NCBI GenBank assembly: GCA_036244855.1
Contig: BQKZ01001933.1
Span: forward strand, 95,350-107,883
Length of the DNA: 12,534 nucleotides
From: Temnopleurus reevesii
Lineage: Eukaryota > Echinodermata > Echinoidea > Temnopleuroida > Temnopleuridae
Direction of reading: 5' to 3'
In this document: in pieces, positions 1 to 8,692 of the stretch
Position numbering within the stretch: position 1 is the stretch's first letter
Layout of the letters: the number at the start of each line of letters is the position of its first letter
The notes under the pieces: model-generated
Told to the model about the DNA's origin: nothing
Databases searched by the model: none
Seen by the model: the letters and a program-made list of their open reading frames with translations, nothing else
Made by a program: the position numbers and the translations under genes

Positions 1-28
1 GTGTGTAGGGTGTGCGTGTGAGATCGAA

Positions 29-86
<58 letters not shown>

Positions 87-100
87 GGAGAGAGAGAAAG
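29..100. repeat. (GA)n microsatellite preceded by a GT-rich stretch
   Basis: An almost pure AG/GA dinucleotide run with a few AA and GG interruptions. A GT-rich stretch at 1-20 precedes it, so the locus is a compound microsatellite. It creates a long Arg/Glu reading frame on the + strand that is only a by-product of the repeat. The length is likely to vary between individuals. Confidence 0.95.
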
Positions 101-1790
101 GTGCGATGATGAGAGGAAAATTGGAAAGAGGAGGAAGCTGAATGTTTATTTGTTTACACCCCACCGTGTTCAGAGCGGAAGAACATCCCGTTATCTCGAA
201 TATTCATTTGCTAAACAAACTATAGAACAACTATAACGTAACCATGACCCTAATGATTAATTGATTGTCTAATATTTCCGATGATTTTATTAGCGCTAAT
301 AGAAAACACGTTGGGCAGCAATGAAAATGGGTCACAGGTGTGATAATTAACTTTTTAATCTGGTCCTTCAGAAAAGAAATAATTTTAATTCACACGCAAG
401 AAAAGTCATGAGTGGTGTAACACCAGCAACCTGGTTAAATTCGATCACTTTCCATGTTAGGCAGGGGAGCAAACTCGTGGTAAAATTTCATTACATTCCT
501 GTTCCGTGGATAAATACATCGTGGGGGACTTCCTCACTTGTGTTACCAACTCCCCCCCCCCCCCCCCCAACACCCCTGCGATGTCGTTGTTTGTGCCACT
601 CCCCCACAACCACGGGAAACATTATTTTCCAGTCTAGGCTACACTCTAAAGATACAAAACAAAATCTTATCCAGCGATTGTTAAAACATTATACACGCAC
701 CTATCAAACAGGCCTATAGGGCCTATATATAGTCAGACGCAATACGAAAATACAAAAATACAGTCTTAAAACAAACTAGCTAAGAATGAACATATAAGTA
801 GTCAATTGGTGAACAAGTTAGTGTTTTACGATTTCCATTCAGAAAATATGAAAATATAGTAAAATTTCGCAAGAAAATAATACATTTTTGCTTGTTAATT
901 GACTCGCAACATGCCCAACCGACTGCTATCTAGTCAAATAATTATCTGTACCAGAGCTACTGCAATGCCATCACCATACAATGTTTTAATTCCATTTTGT
1001 CGTGATTATCATTGTCTTGTGTTACACCTTGTATAATAAACACTGCGTCTTTGTGAAATTAACACCCATATTGGAATGAATATAATACACGCAATGTGTA
1101 CGGGCGGGGTGTTTGATGTACTATTATAATGCACATGTAGGCCTGCAGCATAAAATATCTCGAAATTCCATAGATTTATGTACCAAATCAAGCGGGGCTA
1201 TTGTTACGAATCTATCAATGGTTGACCGCATATAAAAGAATTCTTCTTTTTCAACAATTTTTCCTAAATTGGCTGTCAGCCCTGACCGATAAACCATACA
1301 TCTTTTTTTTTTTTCCATTCACAGTTTGGTTTTCTGTACTACTCACATATCGAATAAAGAGAAAGATAATTCTTTGCGATTTGGGAATCTCTGCTTGAGT
1401 GGTTTACAATGGGTATGACAGGTTGTATACTTTTGCGGTTATATGGTTTTTCTCACAACTCAAATAAGGTCGAAGGCGATTGAGAATATGGGTCTTGTTC
1501 TAACAAACGCCCACTGGGATTTTTTTAGCCTACTTAGGAAGATCATTGCGATATTCGTCCAGCGCGTTGATCTGTTTTATAATATAAATATGGCTTCTAA
1601 TAACTGAGAGTTTGGAATGTTTGGAAAATAATGAAGCAAACCTCATGTGCTTGGAATGTTACTATGTGGATTAGAAATTCCCCTATCATAAATATTTTGC
1701 TTCCATTTACTTTGCCGGCAACACACAGAAACTACTTTCATTTTGTGAGTGGGACGTGGTGTGTGTTTTGGGGATCATTTCAATGTGGTA
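101..1790. other. AT-rich noncoding stretch, no gene recognised
   Basis: Only short, low-complexity or scattered open frames are present, and none has a recognisable domain or plausible splice context. Landmarks are a 17-C run at 552-568, a 12-T run at 1303-1314, and a small GGCCTAT-type imperfect palindrome near 711-729. It may be intergenic or belong to an upstream gene outside the window. Confidence 0.6.
552..568. repeat. Poly-C tract (17 C)
   Basis: An uninterrupted C17 run, followed by further C-rich sequence to about 608. It is a simple repeat prone to length error in sequencing, so indels here should not be over-read. Confidence 0.9.
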
Positions 1791-2040
1791 CACTGCAAAA
1801 ACGCCGGTGTTAAATTTAACACCAGCCGGAATCAATATAGGTCCATATAAAAAAAAAGTGTTAAAATAACACCTTTTTGGATTCAAATCAATATATCTAA
1901 ATACCGGTTGGTGTTTTTTTTTTTTTTTTTTTTTTAGAGTTTAAGCAACACCAGTAAGTGATTTAACTTATTTCAAACGGGTTCTGGTGTAACCTTTATC
2001 GATTCCGGCTGGCGTTAAATTTAACACCAAGGTTTTACAT
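1791..2040. mobile_element. MITE-like element, arms carrying GGTGTTAAATTTAACACC
   Basis: The left arm (1791-1842) and the reverse complement of the right arm (1991-2040) match over roughly 50 bases with few differences. The best part is GGTGTTAAATTTAACACC (1806-1823) against GGCGTTAAATTTAACACC (2011-2028), each followed inward by CCGGAATC-type sequence. The left 18-mer is itself a perfect palindrome. Inside are a GTGTTA/TAACAC mini-stem at 1858-1872 and a 22-T run at 1914-1935. No reading frame is present, so this is a nonautonomous DNA-transposon derivative of about 250 bp. I could not define the target-site duplication or the superfamily. Confidence 0.75.
1914..1935. repeat. Poly-T tract (22 T) inside the MITE
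   Basis: An uninterrupted T22 run between the two arms of the 1791-2040 element. The length is probably unstable. Confidence 0.9.
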
Positions 2041-3800
2041 TCAGGAAGGGGTAAATCTTTATTGCACCTGTCTTAGGGGTGCTAATTAGTACCCCTCACT
2101 ATCTAATTGAAATATTCCAAATGTTGCTAATGAAGTACAATCACTAGCTCTATCGGTGTATTGTTTAACGGTTAGGCCTAAAGAGTGTGAACGGAAGTAT
2201 TAGTGTTAAAGCTATTATCAGCTATTCATGTTGTTGACTGTTCTAATGATTTTCATTTAACCTTGGAGGAAGAACAGATAATCTATATATCGGCAACACG
2301 CGTATAGAGGACCTTTATTTTGTTCATCTAAAAGTCAAGCAAGTTCATCTGCGTAGTATAATACATAGTGATACTAAGAATTACCAAAGTTTGAGCAATC
2401 AAGATCAAAGCTAATATATTGTTCATGAACTAAAAAGGGTTATCATGTAAAACAAAATAAAAGCACCCATTATAAATGAGGGTAACATGCAACTGTCATT
2501 TATTTGCTCTTCGTATTCATAGCCGTTTCACGGCGTCTCGTCAAATTGGGGGTAAGCCCCCTTGCCTCCATGCGATTGGGTAATGTCTTTATGACGTCAC
2601 ACAGAGTTGATCTTCTTTGTTGCTTGTTCGCACCGCTGAATGAGACGGAGTGTGCCGAGCGTCAGGCAGTGTGTGTGCGGCTTGGCGCTGGGTAGCAGAC
2701 AACCTTCATACCGCTTCCATTCCGAGTGAGAAATCACTGGCATCCCACCCCAAACGGAATCACTGGTCGATCAACAATTCCAGTCCCTCACTCTTCCTCT
2801 CTCAAGGGACCCATTTCCCTCGGATTGTTACTTCATCAGCCCTTCATCTGTCAGATTTATTTGGACTTCTGTACTGAGCGAAACTCGGCTGCGAAACGAG
2901 GTTTATTTTCCTGCCAAAAAGGGGACCGAAATACCGGGCCTGAAATCGAACACGTGTGGAATAGTTTCAGAATGGTATCATCATCATCAATATCATCAAG
3001 TGCGTAGTAACCGAATCTGTGCACGTCAGGTGGAATTTTATTGCTGAAACGGTTGATTTCTCCACTCAAGCTCTGAGTGCTGCCCACGATATTCAATTTA
3101 CCACTGACACTTTTTTTTTCTTCGAGGAGGAAAAAGCAAATCTATTCTTGAAGTTGCTCTGAAGTTGGAATTCGACTTTCATTTTGCCATCCAAATGGGA
3201 TCAATGTAATTTTTATTTCGGAAGCTGGTTAGTCCTCGCGTGAAAGGTGTTATCATCCACTCACTTCGCGATCAAGTAGATCTGCTTGTCAGGTGTGACG
3301 TAACACAGTGTAAGAAAGGATTACCAGTCTCATAACTCCCGCCGTGCGGTTTTTTGGTCATCATCATTTGTGTCGTCTGCTGCTGTGTGTGTGGTTTGGG
3401 ATTTCAGCTGGTCAGTGAGCGAAAAAGAAGTGATGTGCTCTCCCTGAACCGCCGGGTCAAGGGCAGGGGTGAAAACTGGAAAGGAGGTAATGGTTTGCAT
3501 ATTATGACTGTCGTTTGTCAACTGTCTGGAAAAGTTTTGTTTGATAATCCCGCAGATTATGACCATGTTCGACACACCATCATTCCGCACATGAAGATAC
3601 CTCACATTGTGGTCTTATCCCGAGTCTGATTTGTCGACAGATTTTGGAAATTAAATGTTACTATCCTTTGCGGAGTGGTGGTTTATCATCGGATAATTTG
3701 AGTACTTCACACCAATTCTCTTGGATCATACTTCAGGATATACCGACGTATGGAATAGTCAAATTTTAGTGGATTGTCGTCGTTTTTCTCTCAACCATTT
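2041..3800. other. 5' flank and probable 5' UTR of the receptor gene
   Basis: This segment precedes the receptor start codon. It becomes less AT-rich from about 2540 and holds several candidate regulatory words: TATAAAT at 2471-2477, a perfect CRE octamer at 2592-2599, CACGTG at 2951-2956, and TGACGTAA near 3295-3302. A possible 5' UTR splice acceptor is the pyrimidine-rich stretch ending in CTTCAG at 3731-3736, but no firm partner donor was found. Open frames of up to 93 codons occur on both strands (for example 3330-3605 minus and 3354-3629 plus). They overlap one another and have no recognisable protein features, so I do not call them genes. A 22-bp near-perfect palindrome lies at 2075-2096. 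The transcription start site cannot be placed from sequence alone. Confidence 0.45.
2592..2599. promoter_or_regulatory. Consensus cAMP-response element TGACGTCA
   Basis: The octamer TGACGTCA matches the full palindromic CREB/ATF consensus and lies about 1.2 kb upstream of the receptor ATG. A TATAAAT word sits about 115 bp further upstream. A single 8-mer can occur by chance, so this is only a candidate site. Confidence 0.3.
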
Positions 3801-4609
3801 ATGATGGAAAACTCAACGTTCGAGCAGCCAGGTCTGCTGATGACCAACGGACCATCCATGGCCACGTCCCCGGCCAGTACGGTCGAACCAGAGGAGACGT
3901 TCCGATTCACGGACTACACGCAGCGGGCCATCGTCGCTTCCATGTTCATTCTCGCCTGCGTTCTCGGCACCGCTGGCAATTCCCTCGTCATCCTCGCCGT
4001 CGTATTCTCGCGGAAACTCCGGACGATCACGAACGTTTTCGTCGTGAATCTCGCCGTGGCCGATCTCCTCACGTCGCTAATTCTCCCATGGAACGCTGTG
4101 GCTCTCCTCGCCCGAGAAGGCTGGCCGCTCCCTGAATGGGTCTGCAGCGCTGCTGCTGGAATCCTCTTCACCTGTGTTGGGTGCAGCACCTATACCCTCG
4201 CCTCCATCGCATTAAACCGCTATATCCTCATCACAAAACGACTCCAAAGCTACCAAGCCATCTTCAAGCTTCGCAACCTCACAATTTGGATCTCCCTAAC
4301 GTGGATCATACCATTCGTTCTCTGTGTCGTGCCCGGGTTCGCCGGCCTGGGGGTTCTCGGCTACAACGCTAAATACAGCACTTGCAGTCAAAAGTCCTCG
4401 CATGAGCTCTCGAACTATTATGATATTCTACAAGCCCTGGGCGTGTACCCCATTCCTCTGGTCATCATCATCGTATGCTACATCAAGATCTTCCTCCATG
4501 TTCGACATCATCTCAAGTCCATGCTCTCGACGTCGGTTTCGAGTCCCAGCAGTGCCGACAACGAGCTTTCGTCATCTGTTGCTGATACGTCGGTTCCTCA
4601 CGTAAACAG
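3801..4609 (+). CDS. Rhodopsin-family GPCR (Tre1/moody/GPR84-like), 5' coding exon, TM1-TM5
   Basis: This exon encodes the first 269 residues of a plasma-membrane seven-helix receptor that would signal through heterotrimeric G proteins; the ligand is unknown. An in-frame stop at 3756-3758 lies upstream. The first ATG is 3801, and the adjacent ATG at 3804 has the better Kozak context (A at -3, G at +4). The extracellular N-tail has one sequon (N4-S-T) and no evident signal peptide. Visible landmarks are TM1 G56-x-x-G-N60, TM2 L-A-V-A-D88, TM3 C115, N139-R-Y141 in place of DRY, TM4 W163 and P171, ECL2 C195 (disulfide partner of C115), and TM5 P219 with Y227. A Ser-rich third intracellular loop starts near residue 238. 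The exon ends at AACAG|GTATGT with phase 2. Read-through would stop after seven more codons, at 4629-4631. TM6, the TM7 NPxxY motif and the tail are therefore missing and must lie on later exons outside this window. NRY is known from Drosophila Tre1, from moody and from melatonin receptors, and sequence around TM3-TM5 looks like that group. The class A assignment is firm; the subfamily is moderate. The exon is clearly GC-richer than its surroundings. Confidence 0.92.
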
Positions 4610-4615
4610 GTATGT
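4604..4615 (+). other. Splice donor ending the receptor exon
   Basis: AACAG|GTATGT at 4605-4615 fits the metazoan 5' splice-site consensus closely. It falls just after the start of the third intracellular loop, a common intron position in class A receptors, and leaves the codon split after two bases (phase 2). Confidence 0.8.
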
Positions 4616-5160
4616 TGCAATTTTAGTATAATTCCAAGTTCATGCATCCAGTGTAGAAATTGATCCAATGCTTCAATTTGCCTTCTTTATTTCGCATTAT
4701 TTGATATTTTGTCTTTTTAGCCCATTTGATATTGCGATCTGCTAACAAAGTGTAGGATTGAAAGAGGAGGAGAGGGCATAGAGTCGTCATTATTTTGTCC
4801 CATTTGTATTGAATAAGAATTGGCATCCTGATTGAGGCATATGATACGGTTGTTTGTTCTGGCAGTGTGATATTCTATTTTTGCATTTTTGTTTGCTTCT
4901 ATCAAATTGCATCCATGCAAGATAGCATTTTCTGCAGGAGTATTCTCTGTTGATATATAAGAATATGACTTTCATCGATATTTTTATTTTTTAAAATTGA
5001 AGTTAGCCCTATGCGACAGTATTCGTGGAGTGTATTCATAGAATATTTCATATACAGCATGAAAGCATTTCCCTCGACAAACTCCCCGCTGGTTTATGCT
5101 GCAAACTCTATTATTCTTGCTGGAAAACAGTTACTTTCCCACGTAGTATTTCCAGCTGAA
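4610..5160. other. Start of the receptor intron, no other feature
   Basis: AT-rich sequence immediately after the splice donor. Short minus-strand frames (4623-4975) overlap each other, are rich in rare combinations, and show no domain. I looked for a TM6 (F-x-x-C-W/F-x-P) or TM7 (NPxxY) coding segment here and found none. Confidence 0.6.
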
Positions 5161-5163
5161 CAA

Positions 5164-5232
5164 GCGAGATAGCGAAAGAGGGAGAGGGAATGAGAAGGAG
5201 ACAGACGTGAAGGGGGGGGGGGGGGGGGGGGG
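5164..5232. repeat. Polypurine tract ending in poly-G (21 G)
   Basis: A + strand run of mostly A and G is followed by an uninterrupted G21 at 5212-5232. Such tracts can form triplex or quadruplex structures and are hard to sequence accurately. The reverse frame through it encodes only a proline-rich artefact. Confidence 0.85.
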
Positions 5233-5917
5233 TATAGGAGCTGTGAGATGGTGTTGAAAGCAGGGCTGGTATTTGGTCCATTGTCATCAATTTTCGCTTT
5301 ATGAATTTAGAGGCCAAAGTCGCAATTGATAGACAGAATACTTACGTGTATTTTATCGCCACTTTAATAATCATGTTGAAGAGTAAATTTTCGACTTTGC
5401 TCTTGACATTTTGAAACATTCTGTATAACTTCCATATTGACAGTTGCTATTAATGTTTCATTTGTGTCATGATATGACTTATGATGATCTTTGGAGTATT
5501 ATTGTACGTTTTATTACATCAATAAGGAACCTTCTCGTCTTTTGTATAATTATGATTGAACTGTTTGGACAACATATCTTTGTGGGGTTTTTCAATGCGG
5601 GGAAAGAGCTCCACGTTCGATTTTAAAATCCTATGTGACCTGACTTTGAGATTATGAAACCTATCAATCACACCACACCATTAAAGTCTGTTTGAAGTTG
5701 AATATATACATGTAGGAAATAGTAATATAAAGAACTCTTGTGCAATTCTATAGAATCTCTAAAGAAAGCTTCCATGTTCAGTCGAAAACTGAGTAATATT
5801 AGGCTTTTAGGGGCACAAAAATTCACAAACCACTGAGTTGAGATCACTTTTGAAGAAGCACTGTAGTACAAGAGTTTCAGAGAGTGCGAAAGAGAAGACT
5901 TACTTGTACATTATTGT
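5233..5917. other. AT-rich intronic stretch, nothing recognised
   Basis: No repeat structure or convincing exon was seen. A 60-codon hydrophobic frame at 5444-5626 has no NPxxY motif, no CWxP motif and no good acceptor-donor pair, so I do not treat it as the missing TM6/TM7 exon. Confidence 0.5.
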
Positions 5918-6053
5918 AGATGAGAAAAAGGAGTATAGGGCGCGAATAGGGGAAAGAGTGGACGGATGAGGAGAAAGAAGAAGGATGAGGAAGAGAAAGG
6001 TGATGATGATGACGGTGAGGGATGAAAAAAGGGGGGATAGGTGGGGAGACGNG
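5918..6053. repeat. Second long polypurine tract, with one ambiguous base
   Basis: About 135 bases on the + strand are almost all A or G, with GATGAGGA-type and GATGATGAT-type subrepeats and an A6G6 step near 6025-6036. Position 6052 is an N, consistent with poor sequence quality in such a tract. The opposite strand gives Ser/Pro/His-rich frames that are not genes. Confidence 0.8.
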
Positions 6054-6319
6054 AACATTCCGTTTACAGATACAGCCCCTTGAGATAAGATAATCCTGTT
6101 TATTCTGATTGTGCATTGAACACTCTTCGGAAATGGGATTACAGGACGGCCCAATCGAGCGTTATTTTCTTTGTTATGTCCAGTGCAACAACTCACACCA
6201 AGTTGTTTATTTGTGGGACTATGGGAGGAGATAAGAAGAAAAAACATTCTTGTTTGATATCTCCTAAAAGCAGACCACCATTGTAAGATGCATGAGATAC
6301 ACTGTACATCCACGGTTTT

Positions 6320-6465
6320 GGCCTATTATGTGCTGTAAATGTATATGATGTAAATTTATAAATTTACCATTGCATATCTATGCTGTAAGCTTTCCTATGG
6401 ATCGTACATCTATGGGAAACCATGTATTCAATATTTGCAATTGATCGCAATATGTTACAGATCCC
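6320..6465. mobile_element. Decayed MITE copy, same core as two other elements
   Basis: The segment at 6401-6419, ATCGTACATCTATGGGAAA, matches the core of the 7544-7679 element in 18 of 19 bases and is similar to the core of the 9946-10098 element. Its right end, GCAATTGATCGCAA then TATGTTACAG, parallels the right arm of the 9946-10098 element. A perfect 18-bp palindrome, GTAAATTTATAAATTTAC, lies at 6350-6367. The left boundary is uncertain and may start near GGCCTATTATG at 6320 or further in. Confidence 0.45.
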
Positions 6466-6751
6466 AAATCATACAATGCAAAGGCGTATATTTTATATGC
6501 ATTTTTACCACATTTGTACAATGTTTATAAATGCTCCAATGTAATAAACATACCGCCACCACCACCATGTAATTGCATTTAAATATTTCGAGGAGTGGCC
6601 TTTTCAAAATGGTGAATGAACATTTCCAAAATGTTGAATCCACCCTTTCAAAGTCTTTGATATATATACTACCACTCATAAAAGATTGACACTCCTCCAG
6701 CCTCTTGAAATGTTAATTTAACCTTTAGGCCTGCGTTGTAACGTGTAGGCG

Positions 6752-6968
6752 TACACTCTAATAAACTTTGGTAATATTATACCCAACACTGGGCGACATA
6801 CTATCCACACAACTATTGATTAAAATGATTATATCACATTCATGGTTGAAATTTTCATTTCCACCAAATTTTCATTTCCACCATAAGTTGGATATAATTT
6901 GACCAAGAAGTGTATAGGTTCAGTCTGTTTTCATGTATTTGGGTAAACATTTGCTCAACTTTTTAGGA
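6752..6968. mobile_element. Probable degenerate MITE with ACCCAA-type ends
   Basis: The left side reads CACTCTAATAAACTTTGG at 6754-6771 and then a GGTAATATTATACC near-palindrome leading to ACCCAACACTGGG. The right side, reverse complemented, reads CTAAAAAGTTGAGC followed by a GTTTACCCAAATAC-type stretch. The two arms agree only partly, about 60% by eye. The right-arm word recurs at 10283-10304. The inverted-repeat layout and the recurrence suggest an old element with imprecise borders. Confidence 0.4.
6849..6882. repeat. Perfect 17-bp tandem duplication
   Basis: AAATTTTCATTTCCACC occurs twice back to back, at 6849-6865 and 6866-6882, with no mismatch. It is a recent local duplication inside the probable element at 6752-6968. 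Confidence 0.9.
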
Positions 6969-7289
6969 GATTATACATTTAATATTATACACAAATGTTC
7001 TGATTTCTGACAATGTAAACCCCTGTGTTATAACAAAAAAAGATCAGGAGAAGAATTCATCCGGGAGTTTCATATTCAATCTGATCTTCTCGAATACAAT
7101 GAGATCAACGCGTCATTTTGTATTATGATATGGAATTCTGGTGTCAATTTGCTTTTGGTGTATGATATTCTTCAAATGCCCCACCCCCTTATTCTCTACT
7201 AACATGTATTTCTTCCTTCTTCATTCTCAATTCAAAAACAAAATGTAGTCGGATGATGCCAGCATATGAATATCACATTTAGGTGTAGT

Positions 7290-7550
7290 TTACTGGATTT
7301 GCTGGGTTTTACGGGATATTTTAGGATACTTTTGTGTCTCTTTTGAAATAGATGATGTCACAATATCGGTGAATGGTTGAGCTGTCACCGATTTAGGTTT
7401 TGGAACAATGATTACGTTGTATTCTTCTCTATGTAAAATCCCTGTAATGTCAAACCACATTCTCATTCTTACGATCAACAATGATATCATAGTCTTTGTG
7501 TCGAGACCAATTTCAGACAGTTCAGTTTCTTTAGGAATGAGTTCTGGGGC
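7290..7550 (-). other. Unrecognised minus-strand open frame beginning at a MITE edge
   Basis: A minus-strand frame of about 87 codons runs from 7550 to a stop at 7290. It is preceded by ATGTTACAG|GCCCC, an acceptor-like junction formed by the left arm of the 7544-7679 element. Its composition is ordinary for protein (mixed charged and hydrophobic residues, no low complexity, with an I-G-L-D-T-K-T-M-I-S stretch), which is unusual among the frames in this region. I recognise no family. It could be an exon fragment of an older transposon or gene, or chance. A weak donor-like CA|GTAAAC lies at its far end. Confidence 0.2.
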
Positions 7551-7679
7551 CTGTAACATTAAATATGCATTTTAACATACAATGAATGTAATCGTAAATC
7601 TATGGGAAAATAATTATGTACCAAGGATATACAATTGATTTCAAATATAATCATGTTTTTTTTATGTAACAGGCCCCTG
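7544..7679. mobile_element. Short MITE-like element with CTGGGGCC...GGCCCCTG ends
   Basis: The left arm CTGGGGCCTGTAACATTAA (7544-7562) and the right arm (7661-7679, reverse complemented) agree in 16 of 19 bases. The internal core ATCGTAAATCTATGGGAAA at 7591-7609 links it to the elements at 6320-6465 and 9946-10098. At 136 bp it is noncoding. CAGGGGCC-like ends resemble hAT-type termini, but no 8-bp target duplication is visible, so the superfamily is unproven. Each end produces an outward-facing ACAG|GCCCC acceptor-like sequence. Confidence 0.6.
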
Positions 7680-7856
7680 CTCTCAGATGAACAGACCACT
7701 TCCACACACAAAAAACGCATTTCTGACTATTTAGTCAAAGAAATTTACGATAAAACAAAACATAGGAATTTCCTTGAGAATGGGAAAATACTGTGCAATA
7801 ACTGTGGCGTAGTCTTCTCAACCAGACACACTAAAGTTAGTAAAATATTATGCTAA
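7673..7856 (+). pseudogene. Possible truncated CGGBP1/BED-like zinc-finger fragment
   Basis: The frame downstream of a T-rich tract and AACAG|GCCCC encodes about 60 residues ending at TAA 7854-7856. It contains K-K-R-I-S-D-Y-L, then F-L-E-N-G-K-I-L-C-N-N-C-G-V-V-F, then R-H-T-K-V-S-K-I. The order of a glycine-lysine, CxxC, V-V-F/L and a basic K-V-S-K-I helix resembles the N-terminal zinc finger of CGGBP1 and related hAT-derived proteins. In that family, two metal-binding histidines follow the helix. Here the stop comes first, so the finger is incomplete. An alternative is a real exon ending at AAA|GTTAGT near 7834 with the histidines on a later exon. The family match is from pattern memory only. 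Confidence 0.35.
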
Positions 7857-8438
7857 ATGTCTTGGGTCTGTTCGTGTAGACCAATGCTTTTAGTGACAGA
7901 CAAAGGAGGTCCGATGGCACGAATCAGTTACAGAAGAAATCTTATTTTAATTTTTCCGAACTTTTTAAGTAAAACTACAAAAAGAAGGAGAAACACCATC
8001 GTGATAACTTTTGTGTGACACTCTTTAGCTATATATTACAATGTTAAATGGAACGTATATTTTACCTTGGATGATAACTAATTGATCATCATTACGTTCA
8101 TTGTCATTCTTATAAAAGCTAATGTTTTACATCGTAAAGATGTAGCGACTAAAGAGCTTTGAATTATTGCCACAGAGCTTTGTATTCATTGGTTGCTCAA
8201 CTTTATTCCTTTATTGTACAGTACAGCATAAACTGCGAGGCCAACCGTTCCATGATATGCATCTTGAGGTCAAAATTGAATTGTGAATAATGCGACCGCT
8301 GAATAAAAGTAATAGAAAGCATTAAAACAATAACCATGTAATCTTAATTATTGACTTTTGACGAAAGCATTGGATTCAAATGAAAATACACCTCATAGTT
8401 ATTCTGTAACCATGGTAACGGTTGGCATCCCGGCATGC
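7857..8438. other. AT-rich noncoding stretch
   Basis: No inverted repeats with clear ends, no coding signal and no RNA-gene promoter boxes were seen. Confidence 0.5.
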
Positions 8439-8692
8439 AAAGACCGACTCACACCTTTGCGTATTTACCCTTCGTCAGCCCAGCGTATTTAGAAATTCAC
8501 CCCCCCCCCCCTCAAGACGCACAAAGACGCATGTCATACGGAGGATCGACGCTCCGCGTACGCTCCTTGAAAGCAAGCCGAACGTCAGTTCACCGTCTGA
8601 TCCGCGTATGATGTGCGCCCATGGAGCGTTTTTAATTTACAAAACCGCTGGGCCGACGCAAGCTAAAAATGCAAAGGTGTGAGTCGGCCTTT
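8439..8692. mobile_element. GC-rich MITE with 47-bp inverted arms (CCGACTCACACCTTTGC)
   Basis: The left arm at 8439-8485 and the reverse complement of 8646-8692 agree in about 40 of 47 bases. Both begin AAAG(A/G)CCGACTCACACC and end near GCCCAGCG. The 254-bp element is GC-rich and CpG-rich against an AT-rich background and contains a 12-C run at 8500-8511. The 86-codon frame across it is an artefact: it runs through both arms and shows no domain. The target-site duplication is not clear. I do not assign a superfamily. Confidence 0.75.

Noticed and set aside
12..236. Open frame through the GA repeat (Arg/Glu-rich)
   Set aside because: The frame exists because GAGAGA has no stop codons. There is no protein signal outside the repeat.
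408..719. 103-codon plus-strand frame with a proline run
   Set aside because: The proline run comes from the C17 tract. The remaining sequence has no domain and no splice or start context.
2075..2096. AGGGGTGCTAATTAGTACCCCT near-palindrome as an operator or terminator
   Set aside because: Prokaryotic roles do not apply here. It is probably repeat-related, since it lies just outside the 1791-2040 element, but no partner arm was found.
3330..3629. Overlapping 91-codon frames on both strands just upstream of the receptor
   Set aside because: They mirror each other across the same segment and show no homology I can recognise. The region is more likely 5' UTR or promoter. A small upstream ORF cannot be excluded.
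3774..3800. Longer receptor N-terminus starting at TTG 3774
   Set aside because: It is not an ATG. The first in-frame ATG after the upstream stop is 3801, and 3804 has the better context.
3914..4605. Alternative frames inside the receptor exon (minus 3914-4189, plus 4136-4372 and 4324-4605)
   Set aside because: They are shadows of the GC-rich receptor coding sequence, which has all the conserved receptor residues.
5444..5626. Hydrophobic 60-codon plus-strand frame as the missing TM6/TM7 exon
   Set aside because: It has no NPxxY, CWxP or FxxC motif, no clear acceptor in frame with a phase-2 junction, and AT-rich composition typical of random hydrophobic frames.
5877..6313. Minus-strand frames rich in Ser, Pro and His
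   Set aside because: They are translations of the polypurine tract and contain the ambiguous base.
8422..8682. 86-codon plus-strand frame
   Set aside because: It lies almost entirely within the inverted-repeat element at 8439-8692 and crosses both arms, so it is a transposon by-product.
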